A DNA stretch of 64,000 bases from an uncultured Ruminococcus sp. GTDB taxonomy: Bacteria; Bacillota; Clostridia; Oscillospirales; Acutalibacteraceae. The first letter of the stretch is position 1; the number at the start of each line of letters is the position of its first letter. The stretch is from NCBI GenBank assembly GCA_902767845.1, contig CACXIV010000004.1:1-64000 (forward strand), written 5' to 3'. Position numbers and translations under genes: made by a program. Shown piece after piece: positions 49,080-57,048 of this stretch. The notes beneath the pieces are model-generated. The model saw nothing but the letters and a program-made list of their open reading frames with translations, searched no databases and was not told the origin of the DNA.

Positions 49080-49108
49080 ATTATAGCATTTTTTCGGATA
49101 AATTGCAA
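49080..49108 (-). promoter_or_regulatory. Sigma-A promoter of the acyl operon
   Basis: Minus strand TTGCAA, 17-base spacer ending TGC, TATAAT, about 45 bases before the ligase-carrier gene. No further promoter is obvious across the following 10 kb, supporting one transcript. Confidence 0.83.
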
Positions 49109-49165
49109 CAGCATTTATAATTATGCCAACATTCTTCACATAATGCCGCCGAGGGGTTTCCTTTC

Positions 49166-49194
49166 TTGACAAAAAGTGTTATTTATGATATTTT
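49166..49194 (+). promoter_or_regulatory. Promoter of the DUF2812 gene
   Basis: TTGACA, 17-base spacer ending TGA, TATTTT at 49189-49194, about 35 bases before the ATG. Confidence 0.75.
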
Positions 49195-49228
49195 TTGAAT
49201 GTAAAACCGCTGACTGGGAGGGATCGGA

Positions 49229-49933
49229 ATGAGCAAAGACAAACTGACGCAGATAAAGCATTTCTTCGATTTTGAAAAAGAGCTCGCTTATCTAAACGAG
49301 ATGAACCGTCTCGGCTGGAAGCTCGAGCGGCTGAAACTCGGCTGCGTTTACAGCTTTTCAAAAACCGAGCCCGAGGAATACACGACCCTGATATACGCCG
49401 AAAAGCGATCCCGCCTTGAAGAAACCGCCGCTCTCGCTCACCGCTGCGGCTTTGAACAGATACCTCACAGATTCGACGGCATGCAAAGGTTGCTTTACCT
49501 GACAGGCAGGCACGACGAGGTATCGCCTGTTTTTTACAACGACAGCGAGTCCATCATCCGCGCGCAGCGGATCATGTTCAAAAGATACTTTGTTTTGAGC
49601 GTCGTTTTGCCTCTCATCTGCGCGGCACTGATCGCCGAATCCGTACTGCTGTTTATCGTTCCGCTGATAAGCTCGGGCAAGGCTCCCGGCGAGCTGCCGC
49701 TGTTTTTCGCGCTGACCGCGGTGTTTTCGGCGCTGACGCTTGTTTTCTGCGTGTTCACCGCGTTCGCCGCAGGCTCGGCGTTCAAAGTCAGGAAAAGGCT
49801 CGAGGAGCTGCTCAGGCAGGAGGACGAGAAAAAGGAAAAAAAGGCCGCCGCCAAGGAAGCCTCTCCGGACGACGACAATCCCGTGCACGAGCGCAGACCG
49901 GAGCTCAGGGCTATAGACATCACAAAGAAATAA
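49229..49933 (+). CDS. DUF2812 membrane protein
   Basis: 234 residues. N-terminal cytoplasmic domain (about 1-105) with the DUF2812 pattern: IKHFFDFEKELAYLNEMNRLGWKLE in pieces, LGCVYSFSKTEPEEYTTLIY. Then two membrane helices (about 122-145 and 155-180) and a charged, Lys/Glu-rich tail (about 185-234). In other Firmicutes these genes pair with PadR-family regulators and are thought to sense envelope stress; no PadR gene is beside it here, which is atypical. Divergent from the acyl operon. Confidence 0.8.
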   Translation: MSKDKLTQIKHFFDFEKELAYLNEMNRLGWKLERLKLGCVYSFSKTEPEEYTTLIYAEKRSRLEETAALAHRCGFEQIPHRFDGMQRLLYLTGRHDEVSPVFYNDSESIIRAQRIMFKRYFVLSVVLPLICAALIAESVLLFIVPLISSGKAPGELPLFFALTAVFSALTLVFCVFTAFAAGSAFKVRKRLEELLRQEDEKKEKKAAAKEASPDDDNPVHERRPELRAIDITKK

Positions 49934-49937
49934 CGAG

Positions 49938-49961
49938 GGCTGTTCGACCGAACAGCCTTTT
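49938..49961 (+). terminator. Terminator of the DUF2812 gene
   Basis: 8-bp stem (GGCTGTTC / GAACAGCC), 4-base loop, TTTT tail. Confidence 0.82.
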
Positions 49962-49970
49962 ATATTGCGA

Positions 49971-50003
49971 CAGCCTCCCCGAAAACAGGGAGGCTGAGAT
50001 TTT
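49971..50003. terminator. Second hairpin between convergent genes
   Basis: 9-bp stem (CAGCCTCCC / GGGAGGCTG), 8-base loop, AGATTTTTTATT on the plus strand. It directly abuts the stop of the lipoprotein gene at 50004 and probably blocks read-through from both sides. Confidence 0.72.
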
Positions 50004-50963
50004 TTATTCTGCTTTTTTGACAAGCGTTACCGATATGCAGAACTCGGCGCCCTCCGGAACAAGAATACAGTTGTACTCATACTCGGAGTAATTTTTGCCG
50101 GTAAAGGTGTCGATCTGCGCGGCGGCGTCGGAAACGATCAATCCGTTATAGCTGTTGAACGAGCCGTCCTCGGTATAGTCTGCGGTGCTGACAACTACGC
50201 TGTCGCCGCTGAGCGCCTCGTTCTTTTGGATACCGCAGCCGGAGCAGTAGGCGTCGACCGCACCGCGCCATCTTTCGGCGTTTTCGCGCGTGCAGACCTT
50301 AGCGTGCGGAAGCACTGTATCGTCGGTGATCTCCGCCGGATTATCTCCGCTTTCGGCAGAATCCCTTTTGACCGTGACCGTGCAGCTTGTCGCCGCGCCG
50401 TTGTACGAGGTAACGGTCACTTTCGCCGTGCCCTCGCTCTTACCCAAGACGGTAACAATACCGTCGCTGACCGACGCGGTAACGCATTTGTCGCTCGACT
50501 TGACGGTGCAGGTCTTTGGGGTCGCGTTCTCGGGATCAAAGCTGAGCGCGAGCTGACTGCTCTCGCCGACCTTCAGCGTTACGGCGGCGTGGTCAAGCGT
50601 GATCGAGCGTATCGCATACATGTTCATCTCGGCGATCACCATGTCCTGGATATACGAAAGCCCCGGGTTGATATTTCCCCAGCCGATCGTGTCGGGAGGG
50701 ATATTTTCCTGCACGGGCTTAGCGGTAGTGGGCTGGGTGTCGCCGGTGGGAGCGGTGGCGTTTTTATTATTCGGCGCGGTCGAGGTCTGAACGGCCGAAG
50801 ATCCCGCCTGAGTAGGAGCGGCGGTGGTCTGAGCCTCGTCCACTGTTGCCGAATCGGCGGTAGCCTCGTCGGGAGTGGCGGCGCCGGGTTCCTCTCCGCA
50901 GCCCGAAACGCAGCAGATAACAAGCAGCAGTGCCGCTATTGCCGCGATCATTTTTTGTTTCAT
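50004..50963 (-). CDS. Lipoprotein with bacterial Ig-like (BIG2) domain
   Basis: 319 residues from the ATG at 50963. Signal peptide ends in a lipobox CVSGC (Cys22). A Thr/Ala/Pro-rich spacer (about 25-90) leads to a BIG2-type domain (about 120-205: ITLDHAAVTLKVGESSQLALSF, VTASVSDGIVTVLGKSEGTAKVTVTSYNG), then a C-terminal region of about 100 residues of unknown type containing a CxxC-like CSGCG. It is a surface-exposed lipoprotein; no catalytic site is visible. Divergent from glpK. Confidence 0.85.
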   Translation of the reverse strand: MKQKMIAAIAALLLVICCVSGCGEEPGAATPDEATADSATVDEAQTTAAPTQAGSSAVQTSTAPNNKNATAPTGDTQPTTAKPVQENIPPDTIGWGNINPGLSYIQDMVIAEMNMYAIRSITLDHAAVTLKVGESSQLALSFDPENATPKTCTVKSSDKCVTASVSDGIVTVLGKSEGTAKVTVTSYNGAATSCTVTVKRDSAESGDNPAEITDDTVLPHAKVCTRENAERWRGAVDAYCSGCGIQKNEALSGDSVVVSTADYTEDGSFNSYNGLIVSDAAAQIDTFTGKNYSEYEYNCILVPEGAEFCISVTLVKKAE

Positions 50964-51010
50964 CTTATCATAACCTATCTTTTTATACACATATTATTAT
51001 CGGGCTTTCT

Positions 51011-51039
51011 ATTCTATCACATCTTGCGGTTTTTTGCAA
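51011..51039 (-). promoter_or_regulatory. Promoter of the Ig-like lipoprotein gene
   Basis: Minus strand TTGCAA, 17-base spacer ending TGA, TAGAAT. Confidence 0.68.
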
Positions 51040-51083
51040 GTATTTTGAAATTTGAAATTTTTATGAAAAGTTTTCGGATTCCG

Positions 51084-51112
51084 TTTACTTTGCTGTCGGA
51101 TAGTTATATAAT
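51084..51112 (+). promoter_or_regulatory. Promoter of glpK and the lipase-like gene
   Basis: TTTACT, 17-base spacer, TATAAT at 51107-51112, about 28 bases before the start codon. Confidence 0.7.
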
Positions 51113-51140
51113 TGTGTTATAAACCAACGCGAGGTGGATC

Positions 51141-52619
51141 ATGAAAAAATATGTTCTCGCCCTTGACGAGGGCACAACAAGCGTGAGAGCGATACTCTTT
51201 GACAAAAACGCGAACGCGGTTTGCTCGGCGCAGCACGAGTTCACCCAGATATATCCTCAGCCCGGCTGGGTCGAGCACGACCCAATGGAAATTTATGCCA
51301 ATCAGTACGCGGCTATGACCGAATGTGTGGCAAAATGCGGCATAGATCCCGAGCAGATCGCCGGTATAGGCATCACCAATCAGCGCGAAACGACCGTTGT
51401 GTGGGAGAAATCGAGCGGCAGGCCGCTGTGCAACGCTATCGTATGGCAATGCCGCCGCACGGCTGAAATGTGCGAGGAGCTTATAAACCGCGGCGAGGGC
51501 GACTACATCAGGGAGGTCACGGGTTTAAGACCCGACGCGTACTTCAGCGGAACCAAGCTGAAATGGATACTTGACAGGTACGATCCCGACCGGAGCCGCT
51601 CAAAAAACGGCGAGCTGCTCTTCGGCACGATCGACACATGGCTGCTGTGGAAGCTGACCGACGGAAAAGCCCACCTCACCGACGGCACAAACGCCTCGCG
51701 AACAATGCTTTACTCGCTTAAAACGGGCGACTGGGACGAAAAGCTTTTACAGCTTCTCGACATCCCCCGTCAGCTCCTTCCCGAGATAAGGAGCAGCAGC
51801 GAGATCTACGGCTACGCCAACGTGATGGGCGCGCGGGTCCCGATCTGCGGTATCGCCGGCGACCAGCAGGCGGCGCTGTTCGGACAGGGCTGCTTTAAGC
51901 GCGGCGACGCAAAAACCACCTACGGAACGGGCTGCTTTTTGCTTGAGCACACGGGAGGCGAGCCCGTAAAAAGCAGGAACGGGCTGATCACCACCGCAGC
52001 CGCCACCGAAAAGGGCGCTCCGCGCGAATACGCGCTTGAGGGCAGCGTATTTGTGGGAGGCGCGGTGATACAGTGGCTCCGCGACGAGCTCGGCCTTATT
52101 CGCGAATCCCGCGACAGCGAGTACTTCGCCGGAAAGGTAAGCGACAGCGGCGGAGTTTATGTCGTTCCGGCGTTCGCAGGACTCGGCGCGCCGTACTGGG
52201 ACATGAACGCCCGGGGCACGATCACCGGGCTCACGCGCGGCACGGGTATAGAGCACATCATCCGCGCTTCGCTTGAATCAATCGCTTACCAGACTCAGGA
52301 TCTTTTGGCGGCGATGGTAGCCGACAGCGGAAGCAAAATAGAAACGCTCAGGGTCGACGGCGGAGCCGCGGCAAACAACTTTTTGATGCAGTTCCAGGCG
52401 GATATCTCTAACATCTCGGTGTTCCGCCCTGCGAACCAGGAGGCTACGGCGGCAGGCGCCGCGTTCCTTGCGGGACTGGCGACCGGCTTCTTTAAGGACA
52501 GAGACGAGCTTTTGTCGCTCTGCCGGGGAGGAATCGGCTTTGAGCCGTCAATGGACGGCAAAAAGCGCGAAGCCCTGCTCAGCGGCTGGCACAAGGCGGT
52601 AAACGCCGCTCAGGTTTAA
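51141..52619 (+). CDS. glpK: Glycerol kinase
   Basis: Makes sn-glycerol 3-phosphate from glycerol and ATP. 492 residues, FGGY family: [88 protein letters not shown] and [18 protein letters not shown]. Length matches the family. No glpF or glpD beside it; instead a monoacylglycerol-lipase-like gene follows after 15 bases, suggesting that glycerol comes from lipid breakdown. The product also feeds the acyltransferases of the nearby acyl operon. Confidence 0.97.
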   Translation: MKKYVLALDEGTTSVRAILFDKNANAVCSAQHEFTQIYPQPGWVEHDPMEIYANQYAAMTECVAKCGIDPEQIAGIGITNQRETTVVWEKSSGRPLCNAIVWQCRRTAEMCEELINRGEGDYIREVTGLRPDAYFSGTKLKWILDRYDPDRSRSKNGELLFGTIDTWLLWKLTDGKAHLTDGTNASRTMLYSLKTGDWDEKLLQLLDIPRQLLPEIRSSSEIYGYANVMGARVPICGIAGDQQAALFGQGCFKRGDAKTTYGTGCFLLEHTGGEPVKSRNGLITTAAATEKGAPREYALEGSVFVGGAVIQWLRDELGLIRESRDSEYFAGKVSDSGGVYVVPAFAGLGAPYWDMNARGTITGLTRGTGIEHIIRASLESIAYQTQDLLAAMVADSGSKIETLRVDGGAAANNFLMQFQADISNISVFRPANQEATAAGAAFLAGLATGFFKDRDELLSLCRGGIGFEPSMDGKKREALLSGWHKAVNAAQV

Positions 52620-52634
52620 CGGAAAGGATAATTT

Positions 52635-53549
52635 ATGATACAGATTATTGAGAAAAAGGTTTTATCCTCCGACGGAGTCCATCAGCTCCGCGGAAAGGTC
52701 TATATCCCCGACGGCGACATCAAGGGGCTGTTTCAGGTAGTGCACGGGATGATCGAGCATATCGCGCGGTATCACGACTTTTTATATACTCTCGCGGAAA
52801 ACGGCTACCTCGCCTTCGCTTACGACCAGCTCGGTCACGGCCATACAGCCGTCGATAAAAGCGAGCTTGGGTTTATCGCGCACGAAAACGGCTGGAAGCT
52901 GCTCGTTGACGACGTCGCGCTTTTTGCCGAGGAAATAAAGCAGGAGTACGGCGAGGGACTGCCGTATATCCTGATGGGTCACAGCATGGGCTCGTTTATC
53001 GCAAGGCTCGCAGCCGAAAAGTTCAATCTTCACGACAAGCTTATCATCATGGGCACCGGCGGACCCAATCCTGCCGTAGGCGCGGGTCTGGCTACGGTGA
53101 AGATCATCAAGAAAGCAAAGGGCGAACGGCACTTGTCAAGCCTGATCGAAAAGCTCGTGTTCGGCGCATACAACAAGAAATTCGGCGACGACGACCGCTA
53201 CAACTGGCTCAGCACTATCGAAAAGACCCGAGTTGACTACGCCAACGATCCGCTTTGCACGTTCAGGTTCACGGTGTCGGCTATGGGCGATCTTCTCAAC
53301 CTCACCAAAGAGAGCAACTCAAAGCGCTGGTTTGGCTCTTCCGTGACCGAAAAGCCCATTCTTCTGATCTCGGGAGCGGACGATCCCGTCGGCAACTACG
53401 GCAGGGGCGTAAAGGCTGTCCACGACAGGCTAAAGGCTAACGGCGCGGACATAAAATTCAAGCTTTACGCCAATTGCAGGCACGAGATACTGAACGATAT
53501 CTGCGGCAAAAAGGTAGTTAAGGATATTTTGGAATTTGCGGCGAAATAA
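52635..53549 (+). CDS. Monoacylglycerol-lipase-like alpha/beta hydrolase
   Basis: 304-residue soluble serine hydrolase (lysophospholipase/Hydrolase_4 type): QVVHGMIEHIARYHDF (oxyanion loop), AYDQLGHGHT, nucleophile LMGHSMGSFIARL, acid ISGADDPVGNYG, and His in NCRHEIL. These landmarks match monoacylglycerol lipases and lysophospholipases. Coupling to glpK supports release of glycerol or glycerophosphate from acylglycerols in the cytoplasm. Confidence 0.9.
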   Translation: MIQIIEKKVLSSDGVHQLRGKVYIPDGDIKGLFQVVHGMIEHIARYHDFLYTLAENGYLAFAYDQLGHGHTAVDKSELGFIAHENGWKLLVDDVALFAEEIKQEYGEGLPYILMGHSMGSFIARLAAEKFNLHDKLIIMGTGGPNPAVGAGLATVKIIKKAKGERHLSSLIEKLVFGAYNKKFGDDDRYNWLSTIEKTRVDYANDPLCTFRFTVSAMGDLLNLTKESNSKRWFGSSVTEKPILLISGADDPVGNYGRGVKAVHDRLKANGADIKFKLYANCRHEILNDICGKKVVKDILEFAAK

Positions 53550-53578
53550 CGCTGTTTGCTCCTGGCAGACAGCGCAAA

Positions 53579-53600
53579 GCCGTGAACTGTCACGGTTTTA
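53579..53600 (+). terminator. Terminator of glpK operon
   Basis: 7-bp stem (GCCGTGA / TCACGGT with end G-T), 4-base loop, TTTT tail. A weaker hairpin GCTGT / ACAGC lies just before it (53551-53572). Confidence 0.7.
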
Positions 53601-53623
53601 AAATACGGCTATATTAAATTAAT

Positions 53624-53654
53624 CAGGCGAAGGATCGTTTTGATCCTTCGCCTG
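53624..53654 (-). terminator. Terminator of trxB
   Basis: 13-bp perfect stem (CAGGCGAAGGATC / GATCCTTCGCCTG), 5-base loop, followed on the minus strand by ATTAATTTAA. Confidence 0.8.
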
Positions 53655-53663
53655 CTGCGTTTA

Positions 53664-54563
53664 TTAACTGTTCAAATACTTTACCGCCTCGGTAGCGGCA
53701 ACGGCTCCGTCGGCAGTCGCGGTAACAAGCTGGCGCACATCCTTGGAGCGGACGTCGCCGGCAACGAATATGCCGTCAGTCTTTGTTTTGCAGTTTTCCG
53801 ACGAGGCGAAATACCCCGACGCGTCGGTATCGGCAAGAGCGTTGAAGCTGTCGGTTTCAGGGATCCTTCCGACCGCGACGAAAAGGCCGCTGACCTCAAG
53901 CTCGGTCTGCTCGCCGAGCTTGTTTTCGACCGTTACGCCGGTGAGCCTTTTGTCGTAGCCGAGCTTTTTTATCACGCTGTTCAAAACGAGTTTGACGTTG
54001 GGCTTTTCCCTGAGCTTTTCCGCCGTAGCAGCCTCGCCGCGGAAGCTGTCGCGGCGGTGGATAAGATAGACGGTCTCGGCTATATCCGAGAGGTAGAGCG
54101 CGTCCTCGAGCGCGGTGTTGCCTCCGCCGGCCACGGCGACCTTTTTGTTCCTGAAAAACGCTCCGTCGCAGGTCGCGCAGTAGGATATCCCCCTGCCGAC
54201 CAGCATGTCCTCACCCTCGACCCCGAGCTTGCGGTTTTTGGAGCCGGTGGCGATTATCACAGCCTTGGAAGCATATTCTCCGCGCGGCGTGACTACGGTT
54301 TTTTCGTCTCCGTTTTTGATCTCAAGCGCTTTTTCAAACTTGATCTCCGCGCCGAGCGCGACCGCCTGATTGTAGACGTTAGTGGCAAATTCAAAGCCCG
54401 AGATATGCGCCGCCACCGGGTAATTCTCAATATCGGGGGTGTTGATTATCTGTCCGCCGTAGCTTGAAGCCTCGAGCACAAGAACCGTTTTAGCGGCTCT
54501 GCGCGCGTAGATCGCCGCCGTGAGTCCCGCGGGACCCGCGCCGATTATTATTATATCATACAT
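53664..54563 (-). CDS. trxB: Thioredoxin-disulfide reductase
   Basis: 299-residue flavoprotein that reduces thioredoxin with NADPH. FAD motif IIIIGAGPAGLTAAIY at the N-terminus, EASSYGGQI, redox-active SYCATCDGAFF, NAD(P) motif VAVAGGGNTALEDA, and C-terminal FVAGDVRSKDVRQLVTATADGAVAA. The ATG at 54563 follows AGGAG; upstream in-frame starts are rejected. No thioredoxin gene beside it. Confidence 0.96.
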   Translation of the reverse strand: MYDIIIIGAGPAGLTAAIYARRAAKTVLVLEASSYGGQIINTPDIENYPVAAHISGFEFATNVYNQAVALGAEIKFEKALEIKNGDEKTVVTPRGEYASKAVIIATGSKNRKLGVEGEDMLVGRGISYCATCDGAFFRNKKVAVAGGGNTALEDALYLSDIAETVYLIHRRDSFRGEAATAEKLREKPNVKLVLNSVIKKLGYDKRLTGVTVENKLGEQTELEVSGLFVAVGRIPETDSFNALADTDASGYFASSENCKTKTDGIFVAGDVRSKDVRQLVTATADGAVAATEAVKYLNS

Positions 54564-54594
54564 AGCGACACTCCTTTGCATTGATTTCAATTTA

Positions 54595-54623
54595 ATTGTA
54601 TCAAATTAAATTTTTATTGTCAA
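54595..54623 (-). promoter_or_regulatory. Promoter of trxB
   Basis: Minus strand TTGACA, 17-base spacer ending TGA, TACAAT. It lies back to back with the EndoU-gene promoter at 54635-54663 (11 bases apart). Confidence 0.85.
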
Positions 54624-54634
54624 CAGTTTTTTGC

Positions 54635-54663
54635 TTTACAAGCGGTTTTTGATGTGATATTAT
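54635..54663 (+). promoter_or_regulatory. Promoter of the EndoU lipoprotein gene
   Basis: TTTACA, 17-base spacer ending TGA, TATTAT at 54658-54663. Confidence 0.75.
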
Positions 54664-54695
54664 ACTATTAGAATACCCCGGGGGAGTTGAGATAT

Positions 54696-55301
54696 TTGAA
54701 GTTTTTTAAGAAGCTTTTATCCGCGGCGTTAGCGGCGCTTATTGTCATTACCGCGGCAGGCTGCGGCACTGAACTGCTCGAGATAACAGAGCTTTCGGGC
54801 AGCAGCTATGACCTGCCGGAAGTCACGAGCGGTCAGTCCTCGTCTCAAAGTTCGCAGGTCACGGGCAAGACCTATTCCATGGCGGATATCAAAAACCTGA
54901 AAAACACCGGGCACTTCGCCAAGAAAACGCTCGAGCACATTTTTGACGGAACGATAAACGGCAAGGGCAAGGCGACGGGCTACCACTACTCCATGATCCC
55001 CGACAGCAAGGGAAAGATCATTGACGGCACACGCTCCGAACCCGACGAAAACGGAGTTTTTACCGGCAAGGTCGAGGTCAACGGCGTCAAGAAAAACGGA
55101 TTCAGCTCTTTTTATCCCGAGAGCTGGTCGCCTCAGGAGGTCGTTGACGCGATCAACACCGCCTATGACGACGCGCTGAGCGATCCGAACAATCCACAGG
55201 GGCAGCTTTGGATAGGCTATTGCGGCGATATAGAGATCGACATGTATCTAAACTCAAGCAAGCAGATCACGACCGCTTACCCGGTGTATGAAGGAGACTG
55301 A
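54696..55301 (+). CDS. Lipoprotein with bacterial EndoU nuclease domain
   Basis: 201 residues from a TTG start at 54696, 9 bases after GGGGGAG; the TTG at 54687 abuts that site. Lipoprotein signal with Cys23 (ITAAGC); Ser/Gln-rich spacer (about 41-57); EndoU-like domain (about 75-195): LEHIFDGTINGKGKATGYHY, then GVFTGKVEVNGVKKNG, SSFYPESWSPQEVVDAI. The HIFxG...GKATGxH block, with His81 and His97, and the following K and S/Y positions match bacterial EndoU RNases found as CDI and polymorphic toxin tips. Here it is a stand-alone, membrane-tethered protein. The next gene starts 2 bases later and is a candidate immunity protein. Confidence 0.82.
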   Translation: MKFFKKLLSAALAALIVITAAGCGTELLEITELSGSSYDLPEVTSGQSSSQSSQVTGKTYSMADIKNLKNTGHFAKKTLEHIFDGTINGKGKATGYHYSMIPDSKGKIIDGTRSEPDENGVFTGKVEVNGVKKNGFSSFYPESWSPQEVVDAINTAYDDALSDPNNPQGQLWIGYCGDIEIDMYLNSSKQITTAYPVYEGD

Positions 55302-55303
55302 CT

Positions 55304-55675
55304 ATGATCAAGTACGAAATAAAAGCGACTCAGGGCAAACACCCTGTTCCCACAGTGATATTCGAGGACGAAAAATACTCCCTGCTCAATGAATTTTTAC
55401 TGGCTGAAAGGAGCTTTCGGCGCGAGCTTTTATCGCTTGTGAACGAGGTCGATCTAAATATGTCCGACAGCGAGAGCTTCACGGGCAACGCCTTTTCGCT
55501 CGAGATCGGAAAGGAAAACTGCGTTATAACAAACGACGCCGACGACAGGGAGCTTGAGCTTTTGACCGCGGAGTTCAAAAGGATACTTCTCGATTACATC
55601 TACGCCGTGCGCGAGCTCAGGGTAAAAGAAAAGATGGCGAAGCTCGGACACGATCACGAGCATCACCATCACTGA
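55304..55675 (+). CDS. Small cytoplasmic protein, candidate EndoU immunity protein
   Basis: 123 residues, no signal peptide, acidic, alternating strands and helices (YEIKATQGKHPVPTVIFEDE, NEFLLAERSFRRELLSLV, FTGNAFSLEIGKENCVIT, LELLTAEFKRILLDYIYAVRE). It ends in a natural His-rich tail (GHDHEHHHH) that could bind metal. Its ribosome-binding site AAGGAG lies in the end of the EndoU gene, and the pair shares one promoter and terminator. Family not recognised; the immunity role is inferred from size, compartment and position. Confidence 0.72.
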   Translation: MIKYEIKATQGKHPVPTVIFEDEKYSLLNEFLLAERSFRRELLSLVNEVDLNMSDSESFTGNAFSLEIGKENCVITNDADDRELELLTAEFKRILLDYIYAVRELRVKEKMAKLGHDHEHHHH

Positions 55676-55694
55676 CATAATATTCTTATATTTC

Positions 55695-55721
55695 GGGACG
55701 AGGAATACTCGTCCCTTTTTT
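55695..55721 (+). terminator. Terminator of the EndoU pair
   Basis: 8-bp perfect stem (GGGACGAG / CTCGTCCC), 5-base loop, TTTTTT tail. Confidence 0.93.
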
Positions 55722-55729
55722 GTTCGGCG

Positions 55730-56914
55730 TTAAGCCGCTTTTTTCTTTTCGTCGCGCGAAAAGATCAGTTTAAGGATTATCGGCGTGATAACGCTCGATA
55801 CGATTATAAGCAGGATCACCGAGGTGAAGTACACCGGGCTGACCAAGCCGCTCGACAAGCCCTTTTGCGCGACGATCAGCGCGACCTCGCCGCGGGTCAT
55901 CATGCCCACGCCGATTTTAAGTGGGTCGGAGCCCCTGAATCCGCAAAGCCGCGAGGTCAAGCCGCAGCCGATGATTTTTGATACGAGCGCCACCAGCACA
56001 AAGCCGATAGAGAACCACAATAAATCGAGCGACAATCCGTCGAGGCTTGTTTTCAGTCCGATACTCGCGAAGAAGATCGGACCGAAGATCATGTAGGAGT
56101 TGATGTCCATTTTCTCCTCGATATAAGCCGAGTCGTGCAGCCTTGACAGCACTATGCCTGCCACGTAAGCGCCCGTGATGTCGGCTATGCCGAAGAATTT
56201 TTCTGCGATGAAGGCGAAGCTGAAGCAGAGCGCCAGCGCGAGGATCGGGATACGCCTTGTTCGGGGATAGCGCTTGTCGATCACCTTGAAAATCTTGTAG
56301 ATCACAAAGCCGACGACTATTGCCAGCGCGAAAAACGCCACGGTGCTGAGAAGCACCCAAAGCGGCTGAGCGTCGGGGCTTTTAAAGCCGATAACAAAGG
56401 TGAGCACCAGGATGCCGATAACATCGTCGATGATGGCGGCGCTGAGGATAGTCGTGCCGAGCTCGGATTTGAGCTTGCCCATCTCCTTTAGAGTTTCAAC
56501 GGTGATGCTTACGCTCGTTGCGGTCATGATAACACCGATGAACACGGCTGTGAAAAACTTTTCCGAGCCCCACGGCGCGAAGCCGTAAAACAGCATGTAA
56601 AACAGCGTTCCGCCCGCGAGCGGCACCGCTACTCCTGCGCTGGCGATCGCCAGCGCCTTTGGCCCCGTTTTGAGCAGGGCTTTGATATCGGTTCCCAGGC
56701 CTGCCGAGAACATCAGCAGAACCACGCCGATCTCAGCGCAGACGCTGAGAAAATCGCTCAGCTTTACTATGCCGAGCACGCTCGGACCGATCAGCAGTCC
56801 GGCTATGATCTCGCCCACGACCTGCGGAGCCTTGAGCTTCCTCGCCAAAATGCCGAACGCCTTAGCGAAAATGACAATTATCGCTATGTCCTTAAAAATT
56901 GATAACACATCCAC
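55730..56914 (-). CDS. Monovalent cation:proton antiporter (CPA2 family)
   Basis: 394 residues, about 12 membrane helices. CPA2 features: VVGEIIAGLLIGPSVLG, EIGVVLLMFSAGLGTDI, the ion-site helix AAIIDDVIGILVLTF (DD pair), and GVGMMTRGEVALIVAQKGL. It lacks the cytoplasmic TrkA-N/KTN domain of Kef-type transporters, so it is a NapA/GerN-like Na+ or K+/H+ exchanger. Alone in its transcript. Ion specificity is not evident from sequence. Confidence 0.92.
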   Translation of the reverse strand: MDVLSIFKDIAIIVIFAKAFGILARKLKAPQVVGEIIAGLLIGPSVLGIVKLSDFLSVCAEIGVVLLMFSAGLGTDIKALLKTGPKALAIASAGVAVPLAGGTLFYMLFYGFAPWGSEKFFTAVFIGVIMTATSVSITVETLKEMGKLKSELGTTILSAAIIDDVIGILVLTFVIGFKSPDAQPLWVLLSTVAFFALAIVVGFVIYKIFKVIDKRYPRTRRIPILALALCFSFAFIAEKFFGIADITGAYVAGIVLSRLHDSAYIEEKMDINSYMIFGPIFFASIGLKTSLDGLSLDLLWFSIGFVLVALVSKIIGCGLTSRLCGFRGSDPLKIGVGMMTRGEVALIVAQKGLSSGLVSPVYFTSVILLIIVSSVITPIILKLIFSRDEKKKAA

Positions 56915-56945
56915 TTTTGATCATACTCCAAAAAATAATAATTCC

Positions 56946-57030
56946 GCGGCTTTTGCCAAAGGAAACGGCGCTCCCCGAGCAGGCAAAGCCGACGCCTCCC
57001 CCGACGCATGCTTCGGGGGAGGCTTTTTTA
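56946..57030. repeat. Nested inverted repeats in an intergenic gap
   Basis: Two consecutive hairpins. Outer: CGGCTTTTGCC (56946 on) pairs with GGCAAAGCCG (ending 56992) around a GC-rich loop. Next: an 11-bp stem GCCTCCCCCGA / TCGGGGGAGGC (56994-57023) followed by TTTTTTT on the plus strand. No plus-strand gene needs a terminator here, so the block looks like a small mobile-type or RNA repeat element rather than an ordinary terminator. Confidence 0.6.
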
Positions 57031-57048
57031 AAACGATTCAAAGCTTTG

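Noticed and set aside
53640..54467. A 275-codon open frame opposite trxB
   Set aside because: trxB is certain from its FAD, CATC and NADPH motifs; the opposing frame has no features of its own.
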